Made by a program: the position numbers and the translations under genes
Shown: positions 9,392 to 20,508 of the stretch, one piece after another
Layout: the number at the start of each line of letters is the position of its first letter
Position numbering within the stretch: position 1 is the stretch's first letter
Notes under the pieces: model-generated
Databases searched by the model: none
The model's input: only the letters and a program-made list of their open reading frames with translations
Told to the model about the DNA's origin: nothing
Source of the DNA: Erwinia tracheiphila
Lineage (GTDB): Bacteria > Pseudomonadota > Gammaproteobacteria > Enterobacterales > Enterobacteriaceae
Length of the DNA stretch: 64,000 nucleotides
Assembly: GCF_021365465.1 (NCBI RefSeq)
Contig: NZ_CP089932.1
Location: 2,356,001-2,420,000 of the forward strand
Reading direction: 5' to 3'

Positions 9392-9909
9392 GGTGACCTG
9401 CTCCATGACGGCATCAGCTACCTTTGAGACCCGCGCTGGCGAGACATCGGCGTCATACAGCTCTTTGAACGCGACCGCTATCTCGCGGGTGGTCATCCCT
9501 TTGGCGTACAACGATAAGATCGGGTTATCTACCCGGTGCTCCGGGTCTGGTTTTTCTTCACCCGTTGTGGTTCAAAGGAGCCATCACGATCGCGCGGTGT
9601 ACGCAGCTCCGGCGGTCCATCGCCGGTGATAACCGTCTTTTGGGTGTGGCCGTTGCGGGCGTTGGTCGCCGGTTCTGGCTGATTTTTATCGTCGCCGGGG
9701 TGACGGGTCATTTCGGCGTTGAGCGCCGCCCCGACACTGATTTTTTTCAGCAGGCGCTCAAACTGACTGATATCGTCAGGGGTTTTGAGATTTTTGGCCA
9801 GTTCGTTAGCCAGGGCCTGCGACTGTTTTTCGTCCATAAATTAACCTGCTTTTGATGCTGGATTGAACATATCAAAATCAGGCAATGACACAAATCTATG
9901 TACTGGCTC
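9391..9909 (-). mobile_element. IS256-family element, truncated copy 2
   Basis: This holds the left third of the same element as at 3123-4428, in reverse orientation. It has the terminal repeat (ending at 9909) and the transposase start at 9837, running MDEKQSQALANELAKNLKT to about residue 145. It shares with copy 1 the one-base deletion in the G run, so both come from the same already inactive lineage. At 9391 it stops in a decayed gene and at 9909 it directly joins an IS630 remnant. Confidence 0.88.
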
Positions 9910-10657
9910 AACATATTTGCGCATTACTGCGTGAACTTGTTAAGCATTCTCCCGGCGATTTTGGTTATCAGCGTTCCCGCTGGAATACCGAACTGCTGGC
10001 GATAAAAATCTGTGATTTCACCGGTTGTCCTCTACATGCCTCAACCATCCGGCGGTGGTTATCTGCGGCCGGACTCGTATGGCGCAGGGCCGCGCCAACA
10101 CTCTGTATCCGCGACCCGCAACAAAGAAGAAAAAATGGCAGCGATTAATGTGGCATTAGCCAGTTGTCGCGCTGAACACCCAGTGTTTTACGAAGATGAG
10201 GTGGATATCCATCTCAATCCCAAAATCGGTGCGGACTGGCAGTTGCGCGGGCAGCAAAAGCGCGTGGTTACGCCGGGACAGAATGAAAAATACTGTCTGA
10301 CCGGAGCGTTACACAGTCGCACGGAAAAAGTCAGCTACATTGGTGTAAGCAGTAAAAGTTACTACTTATTTATCCGTGTCTTAGTGCATATGAAGGCGAC
10401 ATGCCGGCGGGTAAAAACGATTACGCTCATTGTCGATAACCACATCATTCACAAAAGCCGTGAAACATTGCGCTGGCTGAAAGCAAACCCAAAGTTCAGG
10501 GTGATTTATCAGCCGGGTTACTCCGCGCGGGTCAGTCATGTGGAACGGTTGTGGCAGGCGCTTCATGAGGCACAATAACCCGAAATCATCAGTGCCGTTC
10601 AATGTGGCAACTGCTGAAAAAGATTCGTCACTTTATGGATACCGTCAGCCCATTCCC

Positions 10658-12073
10658 TAATGCTGGTCACTTAAGGTGACCAGCAACCTTTTTATCCGGA
10701 TATTTCCTGCTCTTTACCCTCAACTCTCTCGGGTAACTTCGCTCTCTTCTACCCGGTAACACAAGCCATTTCGCCTGTTCATACAGGGTTCTCAGTTCTC
10801 CCGGCATTTTTCCCGGCGAAGCCCAGGGCAGGGTTATCAGCATCCGGATTATTTCGCTTATCGCTCCACTGAAGCTCAGCTGGTAAGGCAGGTAATCTCC
10901 TTTCAGATGGAACGCCATCTGCACCATCTGATATCGCACCAGGTTATAAGCCAGCAGTACCCCCCATAGCTCCTGTCTCACCAGCTCCGGCAGGCGACTG
11001 CGTAATGTCCACCGGCTGTCCAGCATACCCTGCTTTGCTTCCCGGTAGCCCAGTTCTGTTTCCCAGCGGTGGCGATATAGCTCGCTGATATCTTTACCCG
11101 GATAGCGATTCGGGTCTGTCAGTGACGTCAGCACCTGCCTCTCTTTACCGTCTACCCTGCGGGTCAGCAGTCTTGCCACCATTTCTTCCGGGACCCCTGG
11201 CCATTGCTTCCTGGCTCGTGGACTGGTTTTCAGGCATATCAGTTCATCTCCACGCCCCAAACGGCGAACCACCTGATACTGTACGTGTTTTTTCAACGGC
11301 AACAACCAGTGACGGTGTTCTCCTGCTGTCTGCCAGTGATGAAGCAGACCCATCGAATAAAATCCCTTATCGAACAGGGTGATACTGTTATTCGGGGTTT
11401 TCTCCGTCAGGTGTTCAGCCAGCCGCATTTCACTGACTTTTTCACTGTCGAATGCACTGGCGGCGATCAGATGGCTGCTCAGCTCCATCAGACAAACCAT
11501 TCGCACCTGAGGATAGCCGCCTTCGCCGTACTGGCTGCTGTGTTTACTGAAGACGGCTCTGTTTTCCGGCGTATCGGCGGTACGCCAGACCACGCCGTCG
11601 ACAGCAAACAGATTCAGACCGTGCCATTTTGGATGTGCAGCCTGCTGATTCCAGTGCTGCTGTGTGATATCAAAAAGCTCCCGCACTGCATTTTCACCCA
11701 GAGTCTTACGGCGCTGAATGACAGCGCTGCGTGCGGTAAAAGGAGCTCCGGTCCGGTCAGTAATATCCATCAGATTGACGATTTCGGTCATCGGATGATC
11801 GCAAAAAATGGACATCCCAACGACAAGCCAAATCATGGATTCGAGGGAAAGTTTACGTTTACGCAAAGTAACGGTATCGGTCAGGGTGAGCGCCTGCTGA
11901 ATAAGCTCGGGAGGAATAAGGTCGGCGAGACTACGGGCGCGCTCAGGAGTGGCGGCATTGATGATGCCGAGGGCCTGGGAAAGTTCCATTTAAAAAGGGT
12001 TCCATGATGAACATAGAACCCTTTTTACCGCATAAACCGGATCGGTCAACCGATCCTTAAATGATCGGCATTA
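10658..12073 (-). mobile_element. IS4 element, intact
   Basis: The element is about 1,416 bp with terminal repeats reading TAATGC(C/T)G(A/G)TCA(C/T)TTAAGG inward from both ends, as in IS4. A direct target duplication flanks it: AGCCCATTCCC at 10647-10657 and GCCCATTCCC at 12074-12083, 10 or 11 bp depending on how the terminal A is assigned. The duplication and intact transposase show a recent insertion, later than the decay of the IS630 it sits in. Confidence 0.95.
10667..11989 (-). CDS. IS4 transposase
   Basis: This intact 440-residue DDE transposase is close to the 442 residues of E. coli IS4 InsG. The first aspartate lies in [12 protein letters not shown], the second in ITLFDKGFY, and the IS4 signature Y-(2)-R-(3)-E-(6)-K appears as [15 protein letters not shown]. 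It catalyses cut-and-paste movement of its own element. The start is nine codons' distance from the inner edge of the terminal repeat region, as usual for IS4. No frameshift is seen, so it is probably active. Confidence 0.95.
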   Translation of the reverse strand: MELSQALGIINAATPERARSLADLIPPELIQQALTLTDTVTLRKRKLSLESMIWLVVGMSIFCDHPMTEIVNLMDITDRTGAPFTARSAVIQRRKTLGENAVRELFDITQQHWNQQAAHPKWHGLNLFAVDGVVWRTADTPENRAVFSKHSSQYGEGGYPQVRMVCLMELSSHLIAASAFDSEKVSEMRLAEHLTEKTPNNSITLFDKGFYSMGLLHHWQTAGEHRHWLLPLKKHVQYQVVRRLGRGDELICLKTSPRARKQWPGVPEEMVARLLTRRVDGKERQVLTSLTDPNRYPGKDISELYRHRWETELGYREAKQGMLDSRWTLRSRLPELVRQELWGVLLAYNLVRYQMVQMAFHLKGDYLPYQLSFSGAISEIIRMLITLPWASPGKMPGELRTLYEQAKWLVLPGRRERSYPRELRVKSRKYPDKKVAGHLK

Positions 12074-12133
12074 GCCCATTCCCCGGTGGAAAACATGGGC
12101 TGGCTAAAGTGTAGCGATATTAGGATCAGTTAG

Positions 12134-12259
12134 TTAGTACCCCTGCTTTTGTTCAACGCCAGTTGCGGAAAGGGCCGGGAAATAGCATTCATGCTGCGCG
12201 ATCGTTTCGTTTGTTTTTTGTAACAAACTGGCCTTATCGATTACTTCAGTCTGATTCAT
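12134..12259 (-). pseudogene. yciN: yciN, 5' fragment cut by IS630
   Basis: Reading leftward from ATG at 12259, preceded by GAGAGGAA, the frame gives MNQTEVIDKASLLQKTNETI and continues to ATGVEQKQG before stopping at 12134 in IS630 end sequence. This resembles the first half of YciN (83 residues in E. coli), a small protein of the DUF2498 family encoded divergently from topA, and the position next to topA agrees. The 3' half is absent. The break follows a TA, the IS630 target dinucleotide. Confidence 0.75.
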
Positions 12260-12663
12260 ATCATTCCTCTCTGATAATTGTTGCCAACTGCGATCCTGCT
12301 ACGTTTATGCTAAACCAAACCTCAATTTGTATGAAGTTCGTCTGGCTGCGGCCTTTTTTTGCCTGCTATGGCACAAACGGCTGGCAGGTGCTAATTAAGT
12401 TGCGTATCAGATTTTATCAGGTAGAGTGTGGGCGTTTCGGGTTCCGGATGTAAAACTGTCATTACGCCTTGTGGATACACTGTGCTGCTGTTTAAAAAAA
12501 GTTTTTTCAATCAATAAATTAGCCTGTTGACTGGCAGGAGCTTAAATGCAAAATACAGCAGGAATGAAAAAGGCAGTCTCGGCGATGATTTTGTAAATGC
12601 GTCGGTTTTCTTTGCTAAACGGCACATTTTACTCTCCGATCTTTCAATCAGGTAAAGGTAAAT
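12260..12663. promoter_or_regulatory. Divergent yciN/topA upstream region
   Basis: No coding frame is supported in these ~400 bases. In E. coli the corresponding interval holds several topA promoters that respond to supercoiling and heat; I cannot assign individual promoters here. AGGTAAAGGTAA just before 12664 provides the topA ribosome-binding site. Confidence 0.5.
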
Positions 12664-15276
12664 ATGGGTAAAGCTCTCGTAATAGTTGAGTCCCCGGCAA
12701 AAGCCAAAACGATCAATAAATATCTGGGAAATGACTACGTGGTGAAATCCAGCGTCGGTCATATTCGGGATTTGCCGACCAGTGGTTCAACGGTTAAAAA
12801 GAGCACTGACTCTACAACCAGTAAAACGACTAAAAAAGTTAAGAAAGATGAGAAAGCGGCACTGGTTAGCCGCATGGGCGTTGACCCCTACAATGGCTGG
12901 GACGCTAACTATCAGATTCTGCCCGGGAAAGAGAAAGTGGTCTCGGAGCTTAAGGCATTGGCGGAAAATGCTGACCATATCTATCTCGCCACCGATCTTG
13001 ACCGCGAAGGGGAAGCTATTGCATGGCATTTGCGGGAAGTCATCGGCGGTGATGATTCACGCTTCAGCCGGGTGGTCTTTAATGAAATTACCAAAAATGC
13101 GATTCGCCAGGCGTTTGACAAACCAGGTGAGTTGAATATCAGTCGGGTCAATGCCCAGCAGGCGCGTCGGTTTATGGACCGCGTGGTGGGTTATATGGTT
13201 TCTCCGCTGCTCTGGAAGAAAATCGCCCGAGGGTTATCTGCGGGTCGTGTGCAGTCGGTTGCTGTCCGTCTGGTTGTTGAGCGTGAACATGAAATCAAGG
13301 CTTTTGTCCCGGAAGAATATTGGGAGCTACATGCCAACCTGAACACGCCTCGGGGTAACGATCTTTTGATGGAGGTTACCCATCACCATGACAGTCCTTT
13401 TAAACCCGTTAACAGTGAACAGACTCAGGCCGCGGTCAGCCTTCTGGAAAATGCCTTGTATCGGGTTGCTGAACGTGAAGATAAGCCAACCAGTAGCAAG
13501 CCAGGAGCACCGTTTATTACCTCAACGTTGCAACAGGCTGCCAGTACCCGTTTAGGTTATGGGGTGAAGAAAACCATGATGATGGCCCAGCGTCTTTACG
13601 AAGCTGGACATATCACTTATATGCGTACTGACTCGACGAACATCAGTCAGGATGCGCTCAGTATGGTTCGTGATTATATTGATAACGCATTTGGTACTCA
13701 GTATTTACCGAAAGATCCCAATGTGTATGCCAGCAAAGATAACTCACAGGAAGCGCACGAAGCTATCCGCCCTTCTGATGTTGACGTACTGTCTGAGCAG
13801 CTTAAAGACATGGAAGCGGATGCCCAAAAACTTTACCAGCTGATCTGGCGGCAATTTGTCGCCTGTCAGATGGTGCCAGCTAAATATGATGCAACCACCT
13901 TGACCGTTAATGCTGGTGATTTCAAACTTAAAGCCAGGGGGCGCACCCTTCGTTTTGACGGCTGGACCAGGGTCATGCCAGCGTTGAGAAAAGGAGATGA
14001 AGACCGTTCCCTGCCACTCATTGAGGTGGGGGAAGCGTTGACTTTGCTGCAACTGAAACCCAGTCAGCATTTTACCAAACCTCCGGCCCGGTTTAGCGAG
14101 GCATCGCTGGTCCGTGAGCTTGAAAAACGGGGGATTGGGCGACCTTCCACCTACGCGTCCATTATCTCGACCATTCAGGATCGCGGCTATGTCCGGGTTG
14201 ACAGCCGTCGTTTTTATGCCGAAAAGATGGGAGAGATTGTCACCAATCGCCTCGAGGAAAACTTTCGTGAGCTAATGAACTACGATTTCACTGCGCATAT
14301 GGAAAATAATCTCGATCTGGTGGCCAATAATGAAGCCCAGTGGAAAAGTGTGCTGGATACCTTTTTCACCGATTTTAGCCAGCAGCTGGAAAAAGCCGAT
14401 AAGGATCCGGAAGAGGGCGGTATGCAGCCTAATCAAATGATCCTCACCTCGATTGACTGTCCTACCTGCGGACGGAAAATGGGAATTCGTACTGCCAGCA
14501 CGGGCGTGTTTCTTGGCTGTTCCGGCTATGCGTTACCTCCAAAAGAGCGCTGTAAACAAACCATCAATCTTATTCCTGAAAATGAAGTGCTTAATGTGCT
14601 CGAGGGAGAAGATGCAGAGACTAATGCGCTTCGTGCTCGTCGTCGCTGTGGGAAATGTGGTACGGCGATGGACAGTTATCTGATTGATAATCAGAGCAAG
14701 CTTCACGTTTGCGGTAACAATCCAGGTTGTGATGGTTACGAGATTGAACAGGGCGAATTTCGTATCAAAGGCTATGACGGTCCAATTGTAGAGTGCGAAA
14801 AGTGCGGTTCTGAGATGCACCTGAAAATGGGGCGTTTTGGAAAATACATGGCTTGCATCAATGACGAATGTAAAAACACACGTAAGATTCTGCGTAATGG
14901 TGACATTGCTCCACCCAAAGAGGATCCAGTTCCGCTGCCAGAACTAGCATGTGAAAAGTCCGATGCTCATTTTGTGTTGCGTGACGGCGCTGCTGGTGTC
15001 TTTCTGGCTGCCAGCACCTTTCCTAAATCCCGGGAAACGCGTGCTCCTCTGGTTGAAGAACTGCTTCGTTTTCGCGAACGCCTGCCTGAAAAACTACGTT
15101 ATCTTGCTGATGCGCCTGTCGCCGACGATCAGGGCAACAAAACTGTCGTTCGATACAGTCGCAAAACCAAGCAGCAATATGTCAGTACGGATAAGGACGG
15201 AAAAGCAACAGGATGGTCTGCTTTCTATGTTGATGGTAAATGGCAGATAACCAGTAAAACCGCTGCAAAAAAATAA
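12664..15276 (+). CDS. topA: TopA, DNA topoisomerase I
   Basis: This type IA topoisomerase of 870 residues (E. coli has 865) relaxes negative supercoils by transient cleavage of one strand. The TOPRIM domain starts at residue 4 ([20 protein letters not shown]) with the acidic DxD-type motif in [12 protein letters not shown]. The catalytic tyrosine is Tyr319 in [11 protein letters not shown]. Four-cysteine zinc ribbons follow from about residue 598 ([24 protein letters not shown]), then the C-terminal basic region ending TAAKK. The frame is intact, and a strong terminator follows the stop. Divergent yciN upstream and cysB downstream match the enterobacterial order. Confidence 0.98.
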   Translation: MGKALVIVESPAKAKTINKYLGNDYVVKSSVGHIRDLPTSGSTVKKSTDSTTSKTTKKVKKDEKAALVSRMGVDPYNGWDANYQILPGKEKVVSELKALAENADHIYLATDLDREGEAIAWHLREVIGGDDSRFSRVVFNEITKNAIRQAFDKPGELNISRVNAQQARRFMDRVVGYMVSPLLWKKIARGLSAGRVQSVAVRLVVEREHEIKAFVPEEYWELHANLNTPRGNDLLMEVTHHHDSPFKPVNSEQTQAAVSLLENALYRVAEREDKPTSSKPGAPFITSTLQQAASTRLGYGVKKTMMMAQRLYEAGHITYMRTDSTNISQDALSMVRDYIDNAFGTQYLPKDPNVYASKDNSQEAHEAIRPSDVDVLSEQLKDMEADAQKLYQLIWRQFVACQMVPAKYDATTLTVNAGDFKLKARGRTLRFDGWTRVMPALRKGDEDRSLPLIEVGEALTLLQLKPSQHFTKPPARFSEASLVRELEKRGIGRPSTYASIISTIQDRGYVRVDSRRFYAEKMGEIVTNRLEENFRELMNYDFTAHMENNLDLVANNEAQWKSVLDTFFTDFSQQLEKADKDPEEGGMQPNQMILTSIDCPTCGRKMGIRTASTGVFLGCSGYALPPKERCKQTINLIPENEVLNVLEGEDAETNALRARRRCGKCGTAMDSYLIDNQSKLHVCGNNPGCDGYEIEQGEFRIKGYDGPIVECEKCGSEMHLKMGRFGKYMACINDECKNTRKILRNGDIAPPKEDPVPLPELACEKSDAHFVLRDGAAGVFLAASTFPKSRETRAPLVEELLRFRERLPEKLRYLADAPVADDQGNKTVVRYSRKTKQQYVSTDKDGKATGWSAFYVDGKWQITSKTAAKK

Positions 15277-15278
15277 TC

Positions 15279-15311
15279 GTTATGGCCAGACTGTGCTGGC
15301 CATAACTTTTT
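15279..15311 (+). terminator. Rho-independent terminator of topA
   Basis: A perfect 11-bp stem (GTTATGGCCAG paired with CTGGCCATAAC) closes a six-base loop and is followed by TTTTT. It begins three bases after the topA stop codon. Confidence 0.95.
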
Positions 15312-15393
15312 GTACTTTTCTCTGCTTCACATCATTCCTGGTTTTGATATATTTGTTATAGAAATAACTTTTCTTATTATCAAATCGCATTAA

Positions 15394-16458
<1,065 letters not shown>

Positions 16459-16469
16459 ATAACCATGCC

Positions 16470-16477
16470 GGATTTTA
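16470..16477. repeat. IS1 target duplication, left
   Basis: GGATTTTA here is repeated exactly at 17244-17251 on the other side of IS1, an 8-bp target duplication showing simple insertion. Confidence 0.9.
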
Positions 16478-16530
16478 GGTCGTGATGCAGACTTGCTGAT
16501 CACGTATGTTTTGCGCTTTGGATGTAACAT

Positions 16531-16806
16531 ATGGCTAAAGTTGATGTCGTCTGCCCTCAGTGCAATGAAACTCATGCTGTACGATGTAACGGACATTCAG
16601 CATCCGGTGCCCAACGTTACATCTGCAAGCATTGTTCAAAGACCTTTCAGCTCAATTTTAGCTACTCCGGTGCCAAACCAGACACACACCAGACCATTGT
16701 TAATATGGCCATGAATGGTTACGGATGTCGCGATACCGCACGGGTTCTCGGTATCAGCCTCAATACGGTTCTGCGACACGTAAAAAAATTTCGCCAAAGC
16801 AGGTAG
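16531..16806 (+). CDS. insA: IS1 InsA, regulator/transposase N-terminus
   Basis: This 91-residue protein has the same length as IS1 InsA. It has a zinc-finger pattern (CPQCNETH near residue 8 and CKHCSKTF near 33) and a helix-turn-helix near residues 55-85. Alone it represses the element. A run of seven A at 16782-16788 near the end provides the slippery site where a -1 frameshift makes the InsAB' transposase. Confidence 0.93.
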   Translation: MAKVDVVCPQCNETHAVRCNGHSASGAQRYICKHCSKTFQLNFSYSGAKPDTHQTIVNMAMNGYGCRDTARVLGISLNTVLRHVKKFRQSR

Positions 16807-17228
16807 CTGAGAATATCGACCCCGAAACGGAGGTTGTTATCTGCTGTGAAGCCGGTGAACAATGGTCTTACGTGCGGTGTAAAAGCAATCCCCGGTGGTT
16901 GTTCTATGCTTATGACCGTATCCGCAAACGTGCTCTGGCCCATGTCTTCGGCCCGAGAAATGCCCCGACCCTGCGACGATTGCTGGCCCTGTTAAGCAAA
17001 TTTAACATTGCCTTTTATATGACAGATGCCTGGCCGGTTTATAAAGTTCTGTTAAGTGCAACAGGCCACGTGGTGAGCAAGAAATATACCCAACGGACAG
17101 AACGACATAATCTTAATCTTCGCACACATATCAAACGACTGACCCGCAGAACAATTTGCTTTTCGAAGTCAGAGGAAATGCACGATAAGATCATCGGTTG
17201 GTATCTTACTCTTCATCATTATCAATAA
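16725..17228 (+). CDS. insB: IS1 InsB, transposase catalytic part
   Basis: This frame overlaps insA and supplies the catalytic domain of the fused InsAB' transposase; it is 167 residues long, as in IS1. The DDE residues fall in PETEVVICCEAGEQW/DEQW-equivalent, FYMTDAWPVY and QRTERHNLNLRTH regions, and the end LTLHHYQ matches the family. It is expressed mainly by -1 frameshifting from insA. Confidence 0.93.
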   Translation: MSRYRTGSRYQPQYGSATRKKISPKQVAENIDPETEVVICCEAGEQWSYVRCKSNPRWLFYAYDRIRKRALAHVFGPRNAPTLRRLLALLSKFNIAFYMTDAWPVYKVLLSATGHVVSKKYTQRTERHNLNLRTHIKRLTRRTICFSKSEEMHDKIIGWYLTLHHYQ

Positions 17229-17251
17229 ATCTGCGTCACGACCGGATTTTA

Positions 17252-17703
17252 TGTTATTCATCCGGCCACTCTGGTAAAGACTGGTCTGGTTTATAAATTC
17301 GGGTAACAAATTTTTATTATTAAAACCCGTATTGCAGGTTTTTTCTTTTTTATTCCTTAAATGAGAAACAGTGCACACTTTTGAATGCGTGCTTTTGCAG
17401 TATACCAGGAGTATTCTTATAATTCTATTATAAGAATACATGAAAAGTATCTTTCTAAAGAGTTTTAAACAAGATGATAGTTATTAGTTAAATCAGCTAA
17501 TTTAGTTGAAATACAGATTTTAGTTACGTTCTGATAAGTTTAGCTCGTTTTTAATTTAATAAAATTGATTGGTTTTGATAAATGTCCTTAATCGTTTAGT
17601 TCAATAAAAATAACTGGATTTGATATTAAAAAATGCTTAGGATTCATCCTAGATTCTGATTGACCTGGTCAATCCTTCCCAACGAGAGTGATTATTGATA
17701 ACT
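17252..17703. other. Intergenic region after IS1, upstream of ymiA
   Basis: About 450 bases of AT-rich DNA contain no supported gene. It represents the cysB-ymiA spacer interrupted by IS1 and presumably includes the ymiA promoter, which I cannot assign. Confidence 0.45.
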
Positions 17704-17865
17704 ATGACTACCAGACTATCTGTAGAACCCAACTTTGGACATGAAATCGTTCCGGTTCAGCGTAAAAAAAACCTGAAACGCAAAGCGTGGATGGCAGTTT
17801 TCGCTGTTTCAGTACTGTTCTGGCTGTCTGTTGCGCTGATGGTTTGGCACATGTGGGGAAAATAA
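17704..17865 (+). CDS. ymiA: YmiA-like small membrane protein
   Basis: This 53-residue protein (MTTRLSVEPNFGHEIVPVQR at the N-terminus) has a basic stretch KKNLKRKAW and then one membrane helix (AVFAVSVLFWLSVALMVWHM) before the ending WGK. The pattern KRKAW followed by a tryptophan-rich helix matches YmiA, which lies between cysB and acnA in E. coli. The function is unknown. Its stop overlaps the next start (TAATG), indicating translational coupling. Confidence 0.8.
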   Translation: MTTRLSVEPNFGHEIVPVQRKKNLKRKAWMAVFAVSVLFWLSVALMVWHMWGK

Positions 17866-18038
17866 TGCAGCTTGAGACGTTTAATCAGAAACCACAGCTG
17901 CAAACTAAAGTTAAGCAGCGCTTTTATAAGAGTAATGATGCTGAAGTCGTTAAGATTCCTGATTCGTGGAATCTTAACGAACTTCAGCTCAGTTTTATTG
18001 ATTCGATCATAGATAAAAAAAGTAAATCGCAGAGTTAA
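17865..18038 (+). CDS. Small cytosolic protein, yciX position
   Basis: This 57-residue protein begins at the ATG that overlaps the ymiA stop. It is polar with no membrane helix (MQLETFNQKPQLQTKVKQRF to the acidic IDSIIDKKSKSQS). Its place directly after ymiA corresponds to yciX in enterobacteria, but I cannot confirm the family from sequence. Coupling to ymiA suggests that the two act together. Confidence 0.65.
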   Translation: MQLETFNQKPQLQTKVKQRFYKSNDAEVVKIPDSWNLNELQLSFIDSIIDKKSKSQS

Positions 18039-18324
18039 GCATCAGGTATATTGTTTGCCACTGTTACACTCTCTTATTTCTTTGACTCCGTTTATCAAAA
18101 TGTAAATTACATTTTGAATGTCAAAAGTCTTCATGGCAATGTTGTTTGTGTAGAACCTGCAAAGAAATGTAAATTTGACTTATTTTAATTACATTAAATA
18201 ATTTTTATATTTAGCTGAATTTGATACTTAACGTCAATAATTGCTTCATTTCCCATAGCGCAGTTTTCCATCGCAATTCTCTCTGATTATGCATAAAGTT
18301 TGCATAGCTCACCAGCTTTTATGA

Positions 18325-18361
18325 AAACGCATCCACTGCCATTAACAGTGAGCGTTTTTTT
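18325..18361 (+). terminator. Hairpin terminator after the ymiA operon region
   Basis: AACGC and CACTG pair with CAGTG and GCGTT across a small internal bulge and a seven-base loop, followed by seven T. It lies about 290 bases past the last small gene. It may have ended the lost acnA leader or the ymiA transcript. Confidence 0.7.
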
Positions 18362-18380
18362 AATCAAAGATCCCTGCACC

Positions 18381-19527
18381 TGTAAGTATCCCCGCTCTAA
18401 CTTCCGGGTTTCCAGCTATCAGCCGTTATTCTTCCGGCATAAGGTTATTCAGGGAGCCAGCGCTCTGTGATTTCCCGTGCATCCTTCAGCGTTCTGAACA
18501 GGTAAAAATCCAGTATTTCTGTCCGGTACGTTCGGTTAAACCGTTCGATAAAGCCGTTCTGCGTTGGCTTACCCGGCCTGATAAATTCCAGCATCACGCC
18601 ATGGTCCTCAGCCCATTGCGCCAGGGCCAGTGATATCAGCTCTGGCCCCTTGTCCATCCGCATTTTCAGCGGGTATCCACGCTGTGCCACAATCCTGTCC
18701 GGCACACGCACGACCCGCTGCGCCGGGATATTAAGGTCAATTTCTATCGCCAGAGCCTCGCGGTTAAAATCATCCACGACGTTGAAGGTCCGAAAACGTC
18801 GGCCACATGTCAGCGCGTCGTGCATAAAATCAGTCGACCAGCTCTGGTTGAGCGCTTCCAGCGTAGCTGGATTGCGCACCGGCAGGCGCTGTTTACCCTG
18901 ACGACGAAAATTGAGTTTTAGCAGACAATAAATCCGGTGTACACGCCTGTGGTTCCGGACGTGACCCTGCCTGCAAAGCACCTGAAAAAGCTGCTTAAAT
19001 CCGTAGAGGGGATAGCGTTCAGCCGCCTCAGTCAGGCTCTGGATCACCGGTTCATCACGTCACGTGTCCGGCTGATAATGAAACACAATCCTGTTCAGCG
19101 ATAACGTCCTGCATGCCTGGCGTATGCCCATCGTAAACTGTGTGGTCAGATAGCTGACGGGCTCACGCTTCATCGCTGGTTTTAACACTTTTTTTCGATA
19201 ACGTCCTTCAGCGCCCGGCATTCCGGACCCAGGTCGGCAAACATCAGCTTCGGGCGGCGATTCCCGTCTTCAAGGTCTTTTATCTTTTTGGTATCTGCGG
19301 CTTCCATCCCGCCATATTCAGCCTTCCGGTTGTAGTCGCTGGCTTCGGATATAGCGGTCTCACGGCAGACATTTTTGACGGTTCGACCAGCTTCTACCGA
19401 TTTCAGAACGGCGATGCTCTGGTGCTCAGAGAATCGGGCTTTACGCATGGCGATCTCCTCAGAGGAGATAATCAGTATGTCGGAAGATCTCTAAAAGTGA
19501 ATGGGCCGTTTTGAGGGGATACTTACA
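18381..19527 (-). mobile_element. IS3-family (IS407-like) element, degenerate
   Basis: The ends share the inverted repeat TGTAAGTATCCCC. OrfA starts at 19448 (MRKARFSEHQSIAVLKSVEA) and is an 88-residue HTH/leucine-zipper protein. OrfB carries the integrase core in pieces (STDFMHDAL with the first aspartate; MDKGPE, where asparagine normally follows the aspartate; NGFIERFNRTYR with the glutamate). OrfB has a one-base deletion near 19060 and a small deletion near 18445, so it is inactive. No target duplication is visible. It occupies the place where acnA lies in E. coli. Confidence 0.88.
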
Positions 19528-19691
19528 CTATAGCGAGGCATTTTCTGAGGCGATATTTTACAGATATGCATTACGGGGGTGTTGGAGTATAAAATATGCA
19601 ATTGAATAATCATGCGTGAGAGTAGCCTGTCTACGCATGATAAATAAATCTTATGATTTCCGGCAGCATCAGGACAAATAAGTGCAGCGGT

Positions 19692-20279
19692 TCAAGGCAA
19701 CAGATGCCCCATCCTGGCTGCTTTAGTGTCAAGGTAATTTGCATTTGCCGGGTTTCTCCCTACAACAAGCGGAACCCGTTCAATGATATTGATCCCGGCT
19801 TCACTGAGAGTTTCAACTTTATGAGGATTGTTTGTCAGTAAACGAATCTCGTCCACGCCGAGTAATTTGAACATATCAGCACATAGAGTAAAATCGCGTT
19901 CGTCAGCGGCAAAGCCCAGCTTATGGTTTGCTTCCACCGTATCAAGGCCTTCATCTTGTAATGCATAAGCGCGAATTTTATTTAACAGGCCAATATTACG
20001 TCCTTCCTGCCGATGATAAAGCAACACTCCCCGACCTTCTTCTGCAATACAACTAAGGGCGGCTTCGAGTTGAAATCCACAATCACAACGCAAACTGAAT
20101 AAGGCATCACCTGTCAGACATTCTGAATGGACACGGGCGAGAACGGCTTGACTATCATTAATATCACCATAAACCAGTGCCAGATGTTCGCGACCAGTTG
20201 ACAGTTCTTCAAATCCAACCATGAGGAAATCTCCCCACGGTGTGGGCAGATTGGCTTCTGCCACGCGTTTAAGCTGCAT
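19692..20279 (-). CDS. ribA: RibA, GTP cyclohydrolase II
   Basis: This 195-residue enzyme (196 in E. coli) opens GTP to the pyrimidine precursor of riboflavin, releasing formate and pyrophosphate. The zinc-binding cysteines are in [10 protein letters not shown] and SLRCDCGFQ near residues 54-67. GTP-binding and catalytic residues appear in [13 protein letters not shown]. The frame is intact and its orientation opposite to pgpB matches the E. coli arrangement, but the upstream-side neighbour acnA is replaced by an IS3 remnant. Confidence 0.96.
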   Translation of the reverse strand: MQLKRVAEANLPTPWGDFLMVGFEELSTGREHLALVYGDINDSQAVLARVHSECLTGDALFSLRCDCGFQLEAALSCIAEEGRGVLLYHRQEGRNIGLLNKIRAYALQDEGLDTVEANHKLGFAADERDFTLCADMFKLLGVDEIRLLTNNPHKVETLSEAGINIIERVPLVVGRNPANANYLDTKAARMGHLLP

Positions 20280-20508
20280 GCAACTCTCCAGATTAACGTT
20301 TATTGCGCCAGCATCCTGAAAAGGGTTCGCAGGCGTGCTGAAAAAAGTAATAGTCAGTATATTGCCACAATCCCTCCAGTGTCAGTTAACAACTTGGATC
20401 GATTGTTGTAATACTGCAGAATTATCATCCTTTTCCAGTATATGTTATTATTTTATTTATATCATTATCTTAAAGTTGCCAAAATATTAATTTCAGCTAG
20501 GGGATGGT

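Larger units (their letters stand above)
9910..12137 (+). mobile_element. IS630-family remnant, split by IS4
   Basis: Coding pieces for an IS630-type transposase run from 9910 to 10657 and resume at 12074. Recognisable segments include HSPGDFGYQRSRW, FYEDEVDIHLNPKIGADWQL (with the catalytic aspartate), TLIVDNHIIHKSRE and SHVERLWQALHE (catalytic glutamate). Frameshifts near 10100 and 10560 and loss of the N-terminal ~100 residues at the IS256 junction make it inactive. The IS4 at 10658-12073 interrupts codons for the C-terminal SPFPGGKHG. The right end lies near 12137, within yciN, consistent with IS630 insertion at a TA. Confidence 0.85.
16478..17243 (+). mobile_element. IS1 element, copy 1
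   Basis: The element is 766 bp with ends reading GGTCGTGATGCAGACTTG and, from the right, GGTCGTGACGCAGATTTA. It carries insA and insB and is bounded by an 8-bp direct repeat. A second nearly identical copy lies at 34470-35235. Both look intact. Confidence 0.95.
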
